A stretch of 64,000 nt of DNA. Source: an uncultured Bacteroidales bacterium. GTDB taxonomy: Bacteria > Bacteroidota > Bacteroidia > Bacteroidales > Paludibacteraceae. A model generated the notes under the pieces. That model saw only the letters and a program-made list of their open reading frames with translations, was not told the origin of the DNA and searched no databases. The translations under genes were made by a program, and so were the position numbers. The stretch spans positions 36,118-100,117 of the forward strand of contig CADCEV010000007.1 in NCBI GenBank assembly GCA_902800525.1, read 5' to 3'. Below are positions 41,601-49,006 of this stretch, piece after piece (within the stretch, counting starts at the first letter, position 1; every line of letters begins with the position of its first letter).

Positions 41601-44485
41601 GCACTTCTTTCCTCTCCGCTCGGATTCGTGCTCCAACGGATACCAATAGTATCTGCGTACATAAGGCGTATATTAAAGGCGTCCGGATTATCTTTGCAAT
41701 CCCATGAGAAATGGAAGCCGCCTTTGCCCTTGCTCTCCACTTTGAGATTAGAGAGGGTATAATCATTCAGTTTGGTGGTATTGCAATCCGCTTTCTTGAA
41801 CTCCTTGCCGTTCCACTCGATGCAGGTGTTCTCGGTGAGGATAATGTCGGTCGGTTCGGAATAATACCAGCCTCCTGATTTCTGGAAACGTACGGTCAGC
41901 GCGGGATCGGTGGTATTGAATAGGGCCGTTTGCCATCCGCCTTCCGCCGGCGTGAAGACAACAGACGTGGTATATCCGCCCTCTTCCACATTGTACGTAT
42001 AAGCATTCCACATCGGGGTACCCGGTTGCGCCAATACCGACAACAGGATCTCGCGTGCTTCTACCGGCTTGATCTCAAAATTAGTCGTGCCGTAACCGAT
42101 ACGGTTATGCGCCTTGTTATAAACAGTAATATTCAGGTGATAATTGCCCGCAGTAGCCAATACCGGAGTCTTCACTTGCAGCGTCTGTACCGGATCGTTC
42201 AGGTAATAGTTGTAGTTCTCGTCATAGAGACTTACCTGATAGTACCCCACCTTCTCGGTATAGTTCATCGACCATGCGATGGTATAGGTACCGTCGTGGT
42301 TATCCAATACCGAGATGTTTTGCGGCATATAGTCATCGGCGTGTGCATCGCATTCCTCCTCGTTGAAATAGTTTCCGTCGAACATTACGCAGGTGTCTGA
42401 TACAATATTCAGCGTTCTCCATCCTCCATTGATGCGGAACATTGCACCCGGCTCGGTGGTGTTGAGGGTATATTTCCACCAGCCGTATTTGTCGTCGATG
42501 GCATTGACCGGCTCATAAGCGGACTTGGCATCTTTCTTGATTTCAAACTGCACTCCTTCGGAAGTGTCAATACCGCTCAGCGGATTGATCATCACGCGGA
42601 TTGTCAGGTCGTGTGCCGCTACCGGCTTCACGTCGAAGCTGTCAACCGCCATACCCATTTGCGAACCCCATGAATTCATCGGGGACACTTTCATTGCCGC
42701 ACGACCGCTGAAGAGGAACTGTACCGGCTCGGTTACCGAATTGGTGGTCAGATTATAACGGCCTAATACGCCGTTGCCGGACGGATCAACTACCTCGAGG
42801 CGGTACTGTTTCACTGTATCCAGCTCCACTTTGTCCCAAGAGAACGTATAAGTACCGTCGCCGTTGTCTTTGGCTTGCAGGTTCTTCGGAATGAACGGCG
42901 AAGGTTGCACGATAAACGGCTCTTTATAATAGGTTGCAAAAGCAGTACCGTTGTTGTAGCCCACTTGCGGGGTCAGTACCCAATAGAGGATCTCCACCGG
43001 CTCGGCGTTATCCATGGTGTACTCATACTGATTGTTGCCGGCATACGTACTTCCCCAAATAATCTCACGTTCTTTGCTATAGGCTTGCAGACTATAACTC
43101 GTCTCCGCTGCGCTCTCCCATTGGAAGATGATCTTGTTCATCTTCCGGCTGATCTGCAGATTGCTTGCCGCATAGTCATTGGGGTACCAAGGATTATATT
43201 CCGTTTGCTGAGTGAAAGATAATTCGCCATCTTTGTTCTCAGTCAGCACATAGTAGCCTTCCGCCTCATATTCGCCGAAAGGATATGGGTATGCTAATTC
43301 TTTGGTAGCCGCCTCGGCGGTGGAAGCATTGATCAGCGAGAACAGGATCGCCACGCGGTTAAAGTCCTTGATGGTGGCTTTATACCAGTTCGGCGCTGTC
43401 TCGCCTTCTGCTACCAAGGCGGTTATATGATCACCCGCAAAAGAGGTATTGCTCCATTTGAGTGCAGCTCCGTTGGCGCTCATAAACGCACGCGCCTGCG
43501 GTATATAGAAATGGAGTACCAGGTCGCGCGCCTCTTTCGTATAGAGGTTGAAATTAGTGCTTATGCGGCCTAACGGATTGTTCTCCGCGTCGCGGGACTC
43601 TACATCAACGTAATAGTACCCGTTATCCGGCAAAGTAGCCTGATAACTCTTCGCTTTCAAGTTATTTTCCTCTATCGGAGTCTCTAATCCGTTGATTGCC
43701 AGATAGAAATGATCTACCTCGTCGCCCGCTTCCCATGTGATGGTGTATTTGGAATCGCCGTTCTCGGTCACTTGCAGGTTATGAGGAATACGAGCATCTC
43801 CTTCGATTGCAAAACCTGCCCCTTTGGCGGTGTACTCGTGCCATTTGTCGTCGCGGGCGGTAATCTGCCAATAAGCCACTTCGACCGGCTCAGCTACGTT
43901 CGCTTTGACGCGGTACGAACGAGCCGATGCTTCCGGAATCCAATACGCATCTTCGAACAGCGGTTTGCCGTACTGGTCATAACAAACAATCTGGAAATTG
44001 TTACTTACCTCCTGCGTCATTTTCCACTCAAACAGAATCGAGTCACGACCTAACGGCGTTGCCTTTAGATCGGACGGCATGTAGTTGTGGTCCTGCAGGT
44101 TGCAATCATTCACTTGGTCTGCGTAGTAATAGGATCCATCCCCGCTATAACGCATTTCCCAGCAAAGCGTGTCCATCACGTTCAAATAGTAACGCGCGTA
44201 CGTGCGCGCTACGTTCTCGCCTTCGGTCGAAGATGCATTCAGGAAATAATAACTGTACTCTCCGCTCTCCGGAGTGAACGTTGCCGTAAAAATACGACCC
44301 TCTTGTTTCATTGGCACAATAGTGGCACTGTAATCTTCATAGCCGTAGTACCAAGCTAACCAAAGACCCTGAGATATGTCCATCGAACAATCCGACGGAA
44401 CGATCACCCGGGCGGTGGCTTGCTCTTGCGCCATTGCAGCAATACTGATCAGAATCGCTGCAAAAAAAGTAAAGAACTTTTTCAT
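38627..44485 (-). CDS. Giant secreted surface protein: tandem beta modules and InlB-type repeats
   Basis: The 1952-residue protein has a signal peptide (FFTFFAAILISIAAMAQ). Residues about 20-1450 form at least four large repeats of about 200-250 residues, each with an ARDLVLHF/ARELTVRV strand, a CxxF-G...CD segment, and one or two fibronectin-III-like modules (PQNISVLDNHDGTYTIAWS; IPKNLQAKDNGDGTYTFSWD). Residues about 1480-1900 hold five or six divergent InlB B-repeats (GYQFVKWSDGE, GYRFVKWSDGD, HYHFIGWSDGS). The tail QGLKVMENGVLYIIYNGMKY, then NVQGTRVK, resembles the tail of the 28119-30116 protein. It is probably surface-attached; its ligand is unknown. Regulation is likely by the AraC-type protein encoded 107 bp upstream. 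Confidence 0.8.
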   Translation of the reverse strand: MKKFFTFFAAILISIAAMAQEQATARVIVPSDCSMDISQGLWLAWYYGYEDYSATIVPMKQEGRIFTATFTPESGEYSYYFLNASSTEGENVARTYARYYLNVMDTLCWEMRYSGDGSYYYADQVNDCNLQDHNYMPSDLKATPLGRDSILFEWKMTQEVSNNFQIVCYDQYGKPLFEDAYWIPEASARSYRVKANVAEPVEVAYWQITARDDKWHEYTAKGAGFAIEGDARIPHNLQVTENGDSKYTITWEAGDEVDHFYLAINGLETPIEENNLKAKSYQATLPDNGYYYVDVESRDAENNPLGRISTNFNLYTKEARDLVLHFYIPQARAFMSANGAALKWSNTSFAGDHITALVAEGETAPNWYKATIKDFNRVAILFSLINASTAEAATKELAYPYPFGEYEAEGYYVLTENKDGELSFTQQTEYNPWYPNDYAASNLQISRKMNKIIFQWESAAETSYSLQAYSKEREIIWGSTYAGNNQYEYTMDNAEPVEILYWVLTPQVGYNNGTAFATYYKEPFIVQPSPFIPKNLQAKDNGDGTYTFSWDKVELDTVKQYRLEVVDPSGNGVLGRYNLTTNSVTEPVQFLFSGRAAMKVSPMNSWGSQMGMAVDSFDVKPVAAHDLTIRVMINPLSGIDTSEGVQFEIKKDAKSAYEPVNAIDDKYGWWKYTLNTTEPGAMFRINGGWRTLNIVSDTCVMFDGNYFNEEECDAHADDYMPQNISVLDNHDGTYTIAWSMNYTEKVGYYQVSLYDENYNYYLNDPVQTLQVKTPVLATAGNYHLNITVYNKAHNRIGYGTTNFEIKPVEAREILLSVLAQPGTPMWNAYTYNVEEGGYTTSVVFTPAEGGWQTALFNTTDPALTVRFQKSGGWYYSEPTDIILTENTCIEWNGKEFKKADCNTTKLNDYTLSNLKVESKGKGGFHFSWDCKDNPDAFNIRLMYADTIGIRWSTNPSGEERSADYQFDTDSAMEMVWYVVPVMNGEYDNNYLWDLGVYGPKFNVEATMQKITNLTANKNADGTWTIRWDKIVVPVAYYSVVVVDEYGRQIYYNSVQENQCVTEFIGKIGTHDVTVMAYDEEGALLGKAATKLTVTEVPARELTVRVLLHPDAETTITPMRCQTGPGVWDVADPQDQGNGWYKFTFTSTMPAPDVVVLGFQPTIKGDTCLQFTGGNLSSASCDEVAHDYRIVPGSMKAVSEPGRVTFSWSGVEKSETYEVNLFYYDEQYSYWNYFYSGMAYDTAFVYNVPDDRDGLEIKWAVAPRQPHYLNEFEASEKVILQKSQIILSSLKALTTDSIHYRLSWNCNTDTVQYQLQLRSGGYLYSDQQLSQKQFDFTALSGYTNYSWAIRAVTATGEPLTTWYNSELFYAKRSLRMVSNLQGSASGKTLQFTWNTNAERVRVELWKDYDLWTREPIFPKGDSIITDKSFSITVKEDARYFFFLCAQVKDGQGNWVDVYEESGIYVNVFNDVKTYTVNVSATTGGNFWGMNPSGEYPEGYELRLRPSADEGYQFVKWSDGETSEFRLIKVTSDITLIALYEKIPEYHVVLSATEGGVLKHYYYDREFTKIDTTVLGGWNVYIQAIPNEGYELNAWSDGYDAAETRRSISFDSDSVITAVFKPFCYVTIAAQEGGRVQFNGAIEYDKAKKAYKCSYGAEVSIKANPNDGYRFVKWSDGDFNISRMITVTKNMSFTAEFAEASTPLEKYAVQILSNDVQLGEVGQVSGTYTEGDKLTLIATPKDGAEFIQWSDGNKEATRVITIASDTTIIAYFQYKRVTITVNAAAGGTVNAEEINGTYNYGTIVTLIATPDEHYHFIGWSDGSTENNRMITLKEDMTITANFAKQQYLITFLNADGSYIESNPWNYGDIPYCTVTPTMEPDEQWNYIFAGWTPEIKAVTGNAIYTAVYTKDPNPGQAIDTVQGNKVQGLKVMENGVLYIIYNGMKYNVQGTRVK

Positions 44486-44524
44486 AAATTATACAATTTG
44501 GTTAATTAAAATACAAATTTGCTG

Positions 44525-44532
44525 CAAAGGTA
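44525..44532 (-). promoter_or_regulatory. -7 box of the giant-protein promoter, lacking a good -33
   Basis: TACCTTTG on the minus strand. Unlike other promoters here, no TTG stands 20 bp upstream; that position is occupied by the direct repeats at 44551-44594, as expected of an activator-dependent promoter. Confidence 0.7.
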
Positions 44533-44550
44533 GTGATTTTTTTTCAAAAA

Positions 44551-44594
44551 CCACTCGCATTTGGTACAAATTGCATTCGCAAATCGTACAAATT
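44551..44594 (-). promoter_or_regulatory. Two adjacent 22-bp direct repeats, probable AraC-type operator
   Basis: On the minus strand the unit is AATTTGTACnnnnTGCGAnTGn, present at 44573-44594 and 44551-44572 with 17 of 22 positions identical. The 22-bp period equals two helical turns. The proximal copy covers the -33 position of the promoter, as with class II activators. The distal end overlaps the stop of the regulator gene. Confidence 0.7.
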
Positions 44595-45687
44595 ATGATT
44601 TTTTGAGTATTTTTTGTCGATATTGAAGAGGTGTCGTGCCCGTACTGTCCTTGAAGACACGATAGAAAGTCTGGTAGGAAAGGAAACCGCTTTGCGCGAC
44701 AGCATCGGCAATGGCGTCATGGTCGGACGCGTAACGATCGGATGACAAGATCTCTTTGGCGCAGGAGATGCGGTACGTGGCTACATATTGCGAGAAACTC
44801 TGACCGTTGGTGCGGTTAATACAGTTGCTGACATAGGTGCGGTTACTGTTCACCGCCGCTGCCAGGTCGTGGATCGTCAGCGAGGTATTCCGGTACAGTT
44901 TATCCTCACGCATCACATGGTCGATCTTGCGCATCAACTCATCATCCCCTTTCTCCTCTAATCCACTCTCCTCTGATCCTCTCGCCTCTGATCCTCTCTC
45001 CCCTTTCACCTCCGGGGGAATAGTGGTATTGGAGGCAACGTAACCTAATCCGTAGAGTAGCACCGACATGATGATAGCGGGTATAGTGACCTCTGTTTCG
45101 TGGATAAAGAACTCCCTTCCGATCACCACCAGTACGAGCGATGCCACCGCCGTAAAACCGAACAGTTGCAAGAGAGTGTTCACCGGACGTAACAGTTCGC
45201 TTCGATAGTCCGAATAGGTCTCGTCCATCCGCCTGCGGGCATGGCGCAATAACCGTCCGCCGCGCACCCACACCCATACAACTTGTGCGGCGAAGCAGAT
45301 CCGAGCAAAGACACCCAAAACCTCTTTTCCTGCACTCCATTCGAATATATACAGCACGGGGAACAATACCGCAAAAAGACCCGCCGGCACTAACAGCCAT
45401 GGCGCTTCACGGCCTCCCTTCGCGCGTGCCAGTACGCGCAGGTACATGTAGAAAAAAGGATATACGCAGAGGTTAACGATCCCGTAACTCCATTCGCCTG
45501 CAAAACTCAGCACGCCGGAGAAATACATCCAATGATCCAGGTACAGCACTGTGGTAGCAATATAAAAAAACATCACCATCGTGTTCACACGCGGTTCTGT
45601 CGTTCCCTGCACGGCACGAATAGTGAAAAAAATCGCCCAGAACAGGCATACCATCAGCGGAATGGATATAATCAACTGATAAATCAT
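44593..45687 (-). CDS. Second membrane-anchored AraC-family regulator
   Basis: The protein has about 364 residues from the ATG at 45687 (MIYQLIISIPLMVCLFWAIF). Six or seven membrane segments occupy residues 1 to about 220 (ATTVLYLDHWMYFSGVLSFA, LLVPAGLFAVLFPVLYIF, IPAIIMSVLLYGLGYV). An acidic repetitive linker (GSEARGSEESGLEEKGDD) leads to an AraC HTH domain at about 270-364 (NRTYVSNCINRTNGQSFSQY, DAVAQSGFLSYQTFYRVFKD). The layout is the same as in the regulator at 8577-9950, but the sequences are clearly different. The giant-protein gene lies directly downstream, and the 22-bp repeats between them are the likely target. Confidence 0.82.
   Translation of the reverse strand: MIYQLIISIPLMVCLFWAIFFTIRAVQGTTEPRVNTMVMFFYIATTVLYLDHWMYFSGVLSFAGEWSYGIVNLCVYPFFYMYLRVLARAKGGREAPWLLVPAGLFAVLFPVLYIFEWSAGKEVLGVFARICFAAQVVWVWVRGGRLLRHARRRMDETYSDYRSELLRPVNTLLQLFGFTAVASLVLVVIGREFFIHETEVTIPAIIMSVLLYGLGYVASNTTIPPEVKGERGSEARGSEESGLEEKGDDELMRKIDHVMREDKLYRNTSLTIHDLAAAVNSNRTYVSNCINRTNGQSFSQYVATYRISCAKEILSSDRYASDHDAIADAVAQSGFLSYQTFYRVFKDSTGTTPLQYRQKILKKS
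44953..44997. repeat. Three 15-bp tandem repeats in the regulator linker
   Basis: CTCCTCTAATCCACT, CTCCTCTGATCCTCT and CGCCTCTGATCCTCT stand head to tail. They encode the five-residue repeat of the linker between sensor and HTH. Confidence 0.9.
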
Positions 45688-45710
45688 GTGCTTTTCATCA
45701 AAATCGGGTG

Positions 45711-45718
45711 CAAATTTA
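45711..45718 (-). promoter_or_regulatory. -7 box of the second AraC-type regulator gene
   Basis: TAAATTTG on the minus strand, about 24 bp before the ATG at 45687. Confidence 0.55.
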
Positions 45719-45845
45719 CTGCTTTTTTTTGAATTATACAAATATTTTTTGTTTTTGTTCACGAATTTAACAAATTAAACTAATTTTTCCCGGTTGCTGA
45801 TTTAAGTAAATAAACCGAGATAAACACTTTTGAAACAGATGAACT

Positions 45846-45872
45846 TATCACAAATTGTGATAGGTTTAAACC
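45846..45872. promoter_or_regulatory. Two adjacent palindromes in the divergent intergenic region
   Basis: TATCACAAATTGTGATA (45846-45862) is a perfect inverted repeat with 8-bp arms, directly followed by the palindrome GGTTTAAACC (45863-45872). They lie about 130 bp from both the regulator promoter and the toxin-antitoxin promoter. They look like protein-binding sites; the protein is unknown. The rest of this 270-bp gap is AT-rich without other recognisable structure. Confidence 0.55.
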
Positions 45873-45964
45873 TCTTAAATTATCCCGTCACCACTGAAGA
45901 AAATCAGATAAATTGCTAAAACATATATAAAAAAGAACGTTTTCTGCACTTTTTGTCATAATTA

Positions 45965-45996
45965 TTTGCTCAAACCAATTTTTTTTACTACTTTTG
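45965..45996 (+). promoter_or_regulatory. Promoter of the toxin-antitoxin operon
   Basis: TTTG (45965-45968), 20 bp, TACTTTTG (45989-45996). The leader is about 33 nt. Confidence 0.75.
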
Positions 45997-46035
45997 CAGA
46001 AAATTTTGCACCCGAAAATAAATTGATAGATAGCT

Positions 46036-46296
46036 ATGGAAGCAACAATGAGAACAGTACAAGTGACTCTGCCTGCAACTGATGCAGCATTTTTACGGCG
46101 GCAGTCTCGTAATATGGGGTGGAAAATCATTACCGTCCGTCCCCCCCGTACGCAACAGCCAAAAGTAAAAATGACAGAGGCTGAATTCCGTGCCAAATTA
46201 GAGCTTTCCAGCGCACAAGCCAAACAAGGAAAGACTATTCGTATGCACGAAGACGAATCGTCCGAACAATTTATCAATAGGTTGCTATGTATGTAA
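46036..46296 (+). CDS. Antitoxin of a YoeB-type module, not YefM-like
   Basis: The 86-residue protein has an N-terminal segment TVQVTLPATDAAFLRRQSRNM that could form a DNA-binding or dimerisation unit. A charged C-terminal half (MTEAEFRAKLELSSAQAKQG, DESSEQFINRLL) is of the kind that wraps toxins. It lacks the YefM/Phd pattern and may belong to the DUF2683-like antitoxins. The overlap of 10 bp with the toxin gene and the typical size support the call. A C7 tract (46141-46147) lies in the coding region. Confidence 0.65.
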   Translation: MEATMRTVQVTLPATDAAFLRRQSRNMGWKIITVRPPRTQQPKVKMTEAEFRAKLELSSAQAKQGKTIRMHEDESSEQFINRLLCM

Positions 46297-46562
46297 TTGA
46301 GTTCACCGAAAATGCTCGTAGAGATATTATTGCGTTGCAAAAACATGCGCCACAAGCGATCAATAAACTCTACCGCCTGATTGATGAATTGCGAGAACAC
46401 CCGCGCTCGGGTACAGGGCAAGCAGAGCAACTTAAATATTGCAAAAACGAAACTTGGTCTCGCCGAATCAACCGTGAGCACCGATTGGTTTATGAAATAC
46501 ACGATAACGAAATTCTTGTTTTGGTTATTTCAGCTTACGGACACTACGACGACAATAAATAG
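46287..46562 (+). CDS. YoeB/Txe-family mRNA interferase toxin
   Basis: The 91-residue RelE-superfamily toxin contains IEFTENARRDIIALQKHAPQ, IDELREHPRSGTGQAEQLKY, TWSRRINREHRLVYEIHDNE and a final VISAYGHYDDNK. These hold the Glu, Arg and C-terminal His/Tyr residues used for ribosome-dependent mRNA cleavage in YoeB. It overlaps the antitoxin gene and lies 6 bp before the GNAT gene, so the chromosomal operon may continue into housekeeping genes. Confidence 0.9.
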   Translation: MYVIEFTENARRDIIALQKHAPQAINKLYRLIDELREHPRSGTGQAEQLKYCKNETWSRRINREHRLVYEIHDNEILVLVISAYGHYDDNK

Positions 46563-46568
46563 ACATAT

Positions 46569-47699
46569 ATGGATATAGAGATACGTGAAATACAGACAAA
46601 ACGAGAGTTGAAACAATTCATACAGTTCGCGAACGATCTGTACAAGGATTGCCAGTACTACTGTCCTCCATTGTTCTTCGACGAGATGAACTGCTTCAAT
46701 GCAGAGAAGAACCCTGCTGTGGAGGTGAGCGACTACCGTCTATGGATGGCATACCGCGGCGATAAGCCGGTGGGACGCATAGCGGGTATCATCAACCGTC
46801 GCGCCAATGAGAAATGGGGCGTGAAGCATGTTCGCTTCGGATGGTTTGATTTTATCGACGATTTAGAGGTGAGCAAAGCGCTGCTCGACACGGTAGCAGC
46901 ATGGGGCAAGGAGCATGGTATGGACGGTCTCAACGGTCCTGTAGGTTTCACGGATTTTGACCACGAGGGTCTGCTCTTGGAAGGATATGAGTACTTGGCG
47001 CCTATGGCATCGCTGTACAACTACCCTTATTACGTGAAGCACATGGATGCGTATGGTCTGACCAAAGAGGCGGATTGGATAGAGATACAGGTTTATCCGC
47101 CGTACGAATGTCCCGAGCGTCTGGAGCGCATTGCCGAGATCGTGAAGCAGCGTTCGCACGTACATGTAGATAAAGTACAGAACACGCGCGAGTTAGTGCG
47201 CAAATACGGCATTCAGTACATGGACGTGATCGACGAGGCGTATCAGAAGCTGTACAATTTCCAGCCCATGACCGACAAGCAGAAGAACTACTACAAAAAC
47301 ATGTATTTCCCTCTGCTGAACTTCGATTTCGTAACGATCATCGTGAACGAGAAAGACGAAGTGGTAGGCGTAGGTGTGGGTATGCCGGATATATCTGCGG
47401 CGCTCCGCAAATGCGGCGGCAAGCTCTTCCCGTTTGGCTGGTATCATATTCTCAAAGCCCTCAAAGCCAAACAGATAGACGACTTTAACATGCTGCTTAT
47501 CGCCGTGCGACCGGACTATCAGGACAAAGGTATCAACTCGCTTTTCTTCCAGGATTGGATTCCGTATATCAAGAAATATCAGATCAAACGATTGGAGACG
47601 ACCTCGATTCTGGAGACGAACGCGAAGAACATAGCGAACTTCACGCAGTTCGACCACAAGCAGCACAAACGCCGCCGCGCTTATATCAAAGCCATCTGA
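46569..47699 (+). CDS. GNAT-like N-acetyltransferase family protein
   Basis: The 376-residue protein is of a type common in Bacteroidales and annotated as GNAT or hypothetical. Visible are RIAGIINRRANEKWGVKHV, GLNGPVGFTDFDHEGLLLEG and a C-terminal acetyltransferase-like section (LLIAVRPDYQDKGINSLFFQ, LETTSILETNAKNI). No membrane segment is evident. Substrate unknown. Its stop overlaps the start of the Fur-family gene (TGATG), so translation is probably coupled. Confidence 0.7.
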   Translation: MDIEIREIQTKRELKQFIQFANDLYKDCQYYCPPLFFDEMNCFNAEKNPAVEVSDYRLWMAYRGDKPVGRIAGIINRRANEKWGVKHVRFGWFDFIDDLEVSKALLDTVAAWGKEHGMDGLNGPVGFTDFDHEGLLLEGYEYLAPMASLYNYPYYVKHMDAYGLTKEADWIEIQVYPPYECPERLERIAEIVKQRSHVHVDKVQNTRELVRKYGIQYMDVIDEAYQKLYNFQPMTDKQKNYYKNMYFPLLNFDFVTIIVNEKDEVVGVGVGMPDISAALRKCGGKLFPFGWYHILKALKAKQIDDFNMLLIAVRPDYQDKGINSLFFQDWIPYIKKYQIKRLETTSILETNAKNIANFTQFDHKQHKRRRAYIKAI

Positions 47700-48202
47700 T
47701 GAAAGGGGCTAAGACATATGAGCAGTTACAGGAGCAACTCGACGAGTATATCCTGAGTCATAACATGCGTCCGTCGAAAGTGCGTAACATGGTGCTGAAA
47801 GCGGCGTGCCAGTTACAGCAGCCATTTACGGCTGACGAATTGGCAGAAAAGTGCGCAGAAGAGCGAATTTCGGTCGGAACGGTATATAATGTGCTCAATC
47901 TGCTCATTTTGGCACAGATTTTGCATGCAATACAAAGGCAGCGGGGCAAAGCCGCCACGACATACGAATTAGTACGTGAGTCGGACGCCAACATGATTGT
48001 AGTCTGCCCCAAATGCGGTCGCGAATCGGAGTTTACCGAGCCCTCCATCATCCGGTTGGTGCATGAACGGCGGTACTCCAATTTCGTAGCAAAATACTTC
48101 ACCTTGGTGGTCTATGGTGAATGCCGGGTATGCCGGAGGAAGAAAAGACCGAACGACAGAGCAATATACTTAGAAAACAACGAAGATGACAGTAACACCT
48201 GA
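47699..48202 (+). CDS. Fur-family metal-responsive transcriptional regulator
   Basis: The protein has 167 residues from the ATG that overlaps the upstream stop; a longer upstream frame would run inside the GNAT gene. The winged helix (SKVRNMVLKAACQLQQPFTA, ERISVGTVYNVLNLLILAQI) and two structural-zinc CxxC pairs (CPKCG and CRVC) match the Fur/Zur/PerR family. HxH-type regulatory-metal residues are poorly conserved, so the sensed metal or signal is uncertain. It overlaps the zinc peptidase gene by 17 bp. Confidence 0.85.
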   Translation: MKGAKTYEQLQEQLDEYILSHNMRPSKVRNMVLKAACQLQQPFTADELAEKCAEERISVGTVYNVLNLLILAQILHAIQRQRGKAATTYELVRESDANMIVVCPKCGRESEFTEPSIIRLVHERRYSNFVAKYFTLVVYGECRVCRRKKRPNDRAIYLENNEDDSNT

Positions 48203-48881
48203 ATCCTTATATTGGATTGTATTTATCGGCATCGCCTTGGCGAGCTGGCTGGTATCGGCGTCATTGAACCGCAAGTTCAAGCGCTATTCCAAAGAGCCGC
48301 TGCGCATGACAGGTCGCGATGTAGCGGAGAAGATGCTGCATGACAACGGCATTTACGACGTGGAGATCACGTGTGTCAAGGGTCAGTTGACGGATCATTA
48401 CAACCCTGCCAACAAGACTGTCAATTTGTCAGAGGAGGTCTATAACGGCGCGAATGTGGCAGCGGCGGCAGTAGCCGCTCACGAATGCGGTCACGCGGTA
48501 CAGCACGCGACAGAGTATGGTCCGTTAGGTTTGCGTTCCGCATTGGTACCGGTGGTATCCTTTAGCAGCAAATGGGTGACATGGATCATATTAGGCGGTC
48601 TGCTCTTAATCGGCTCGAGTGCCGGACAGACGCTGCTGTTGGTGGGAATATGTCTGTACGCGGTGCTCACGCTCTTCTCGTTCATCACGCTGCCGGTGGA
48701 GGTGAATGCGAGTCAGCGCGCTGTGAACTGGCTCCGCGAGGCAGGTATCACCGATAACGAGACAACCGCGATGGCTTCCGACGCACTGCACAGCGCAGCA
48801 TACACGTACGTAGTAGCCGCCCTCTCGTCCCTCGCATCGCTGATATACTACATCCTTATCTTCATGGGAAGGAGAGACTGA
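48186..48881 (+). CDS. Membrane zinc metallopeptidase (PF04298 type)
   Basis: The 231-residue protein has an N-terminal membrane segment, the zinc motif AAHECGHAVQHA (HExxH with a further His), three more membrane segments (WVTWIILGGLLLIGSSAGQT) and a third ligand region LPVEVNASQRAVNWL. The substrate is unknown. It is last in a GNAT, Fur, peptidase series and is followed by a tRNA gene. Confidence 0.88.
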   Translation: MTVTPESLYWIVFIGIALASWLVSASLNRKFKRYSKEPLRMTGRDVAEKMLHDNGIYDVEITCVKGQLTDHYNPANKTVNLSEEVYNGANVAAAAVAAHECGHAVQHATEYGPLGLRSALVPVVSFSSKWVTWIILGGLLLIGSSAGQTLLLVGICLYAVLTLFSFITLPVEVNASQRAVNWLREAGITDNETTAMASDALHSAAYTYVVAALSSLASLIYYILIFMGRRD

Positions 48882-48894
48882 TAATTGATAATTC

Positions 48895-48968
48895 GGCCCC
48901 GTAGCTCAATTGAATAGAGTGTCAGATTCCGGTTCTGAAGGTTCTGGGTTTGAGCCCCAGCGGGGTCA
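48895..48968 (+). tRNA. tRNA-Arg (anticodon CCG)
   Basis: Acceptor GGCCCCG/CGGGGTC, anticodon stem TCAGA/TCTGA around TTCCGGT (CCG), T loop TTTGAGC. It begins 13 bp after the peptidase stop. CCA is not encoded. Confidence 0.93.
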
Positions 48969-48972
48969 CAAA

Positions 48973-49006
48973 AAACGGACAACTTAGATGGTTGTCCGTT
49001 TTTTTA
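48973..49006 (+). terminator. Terminator after tRNA-Arg
   Basis: AAACGGACAAC, loop TTAGATG and GTTGTCCGTTT then TTTT form an 11-bp stem. Confidence 0.9.

Noticed and set aside
46141-46147. C7 tract in the antitoxin gene as a phase-variation site
   Set aside because: Seven bases is short for efficient slippage, and the frame is intact; kept only as a remark.
47555-47698. Upstream extension of the Fur-family gene
   Set aside because: It overlaps the coding end of the GNAT gene, and the ATG at 47699 in TGATG is a typical coupled start.
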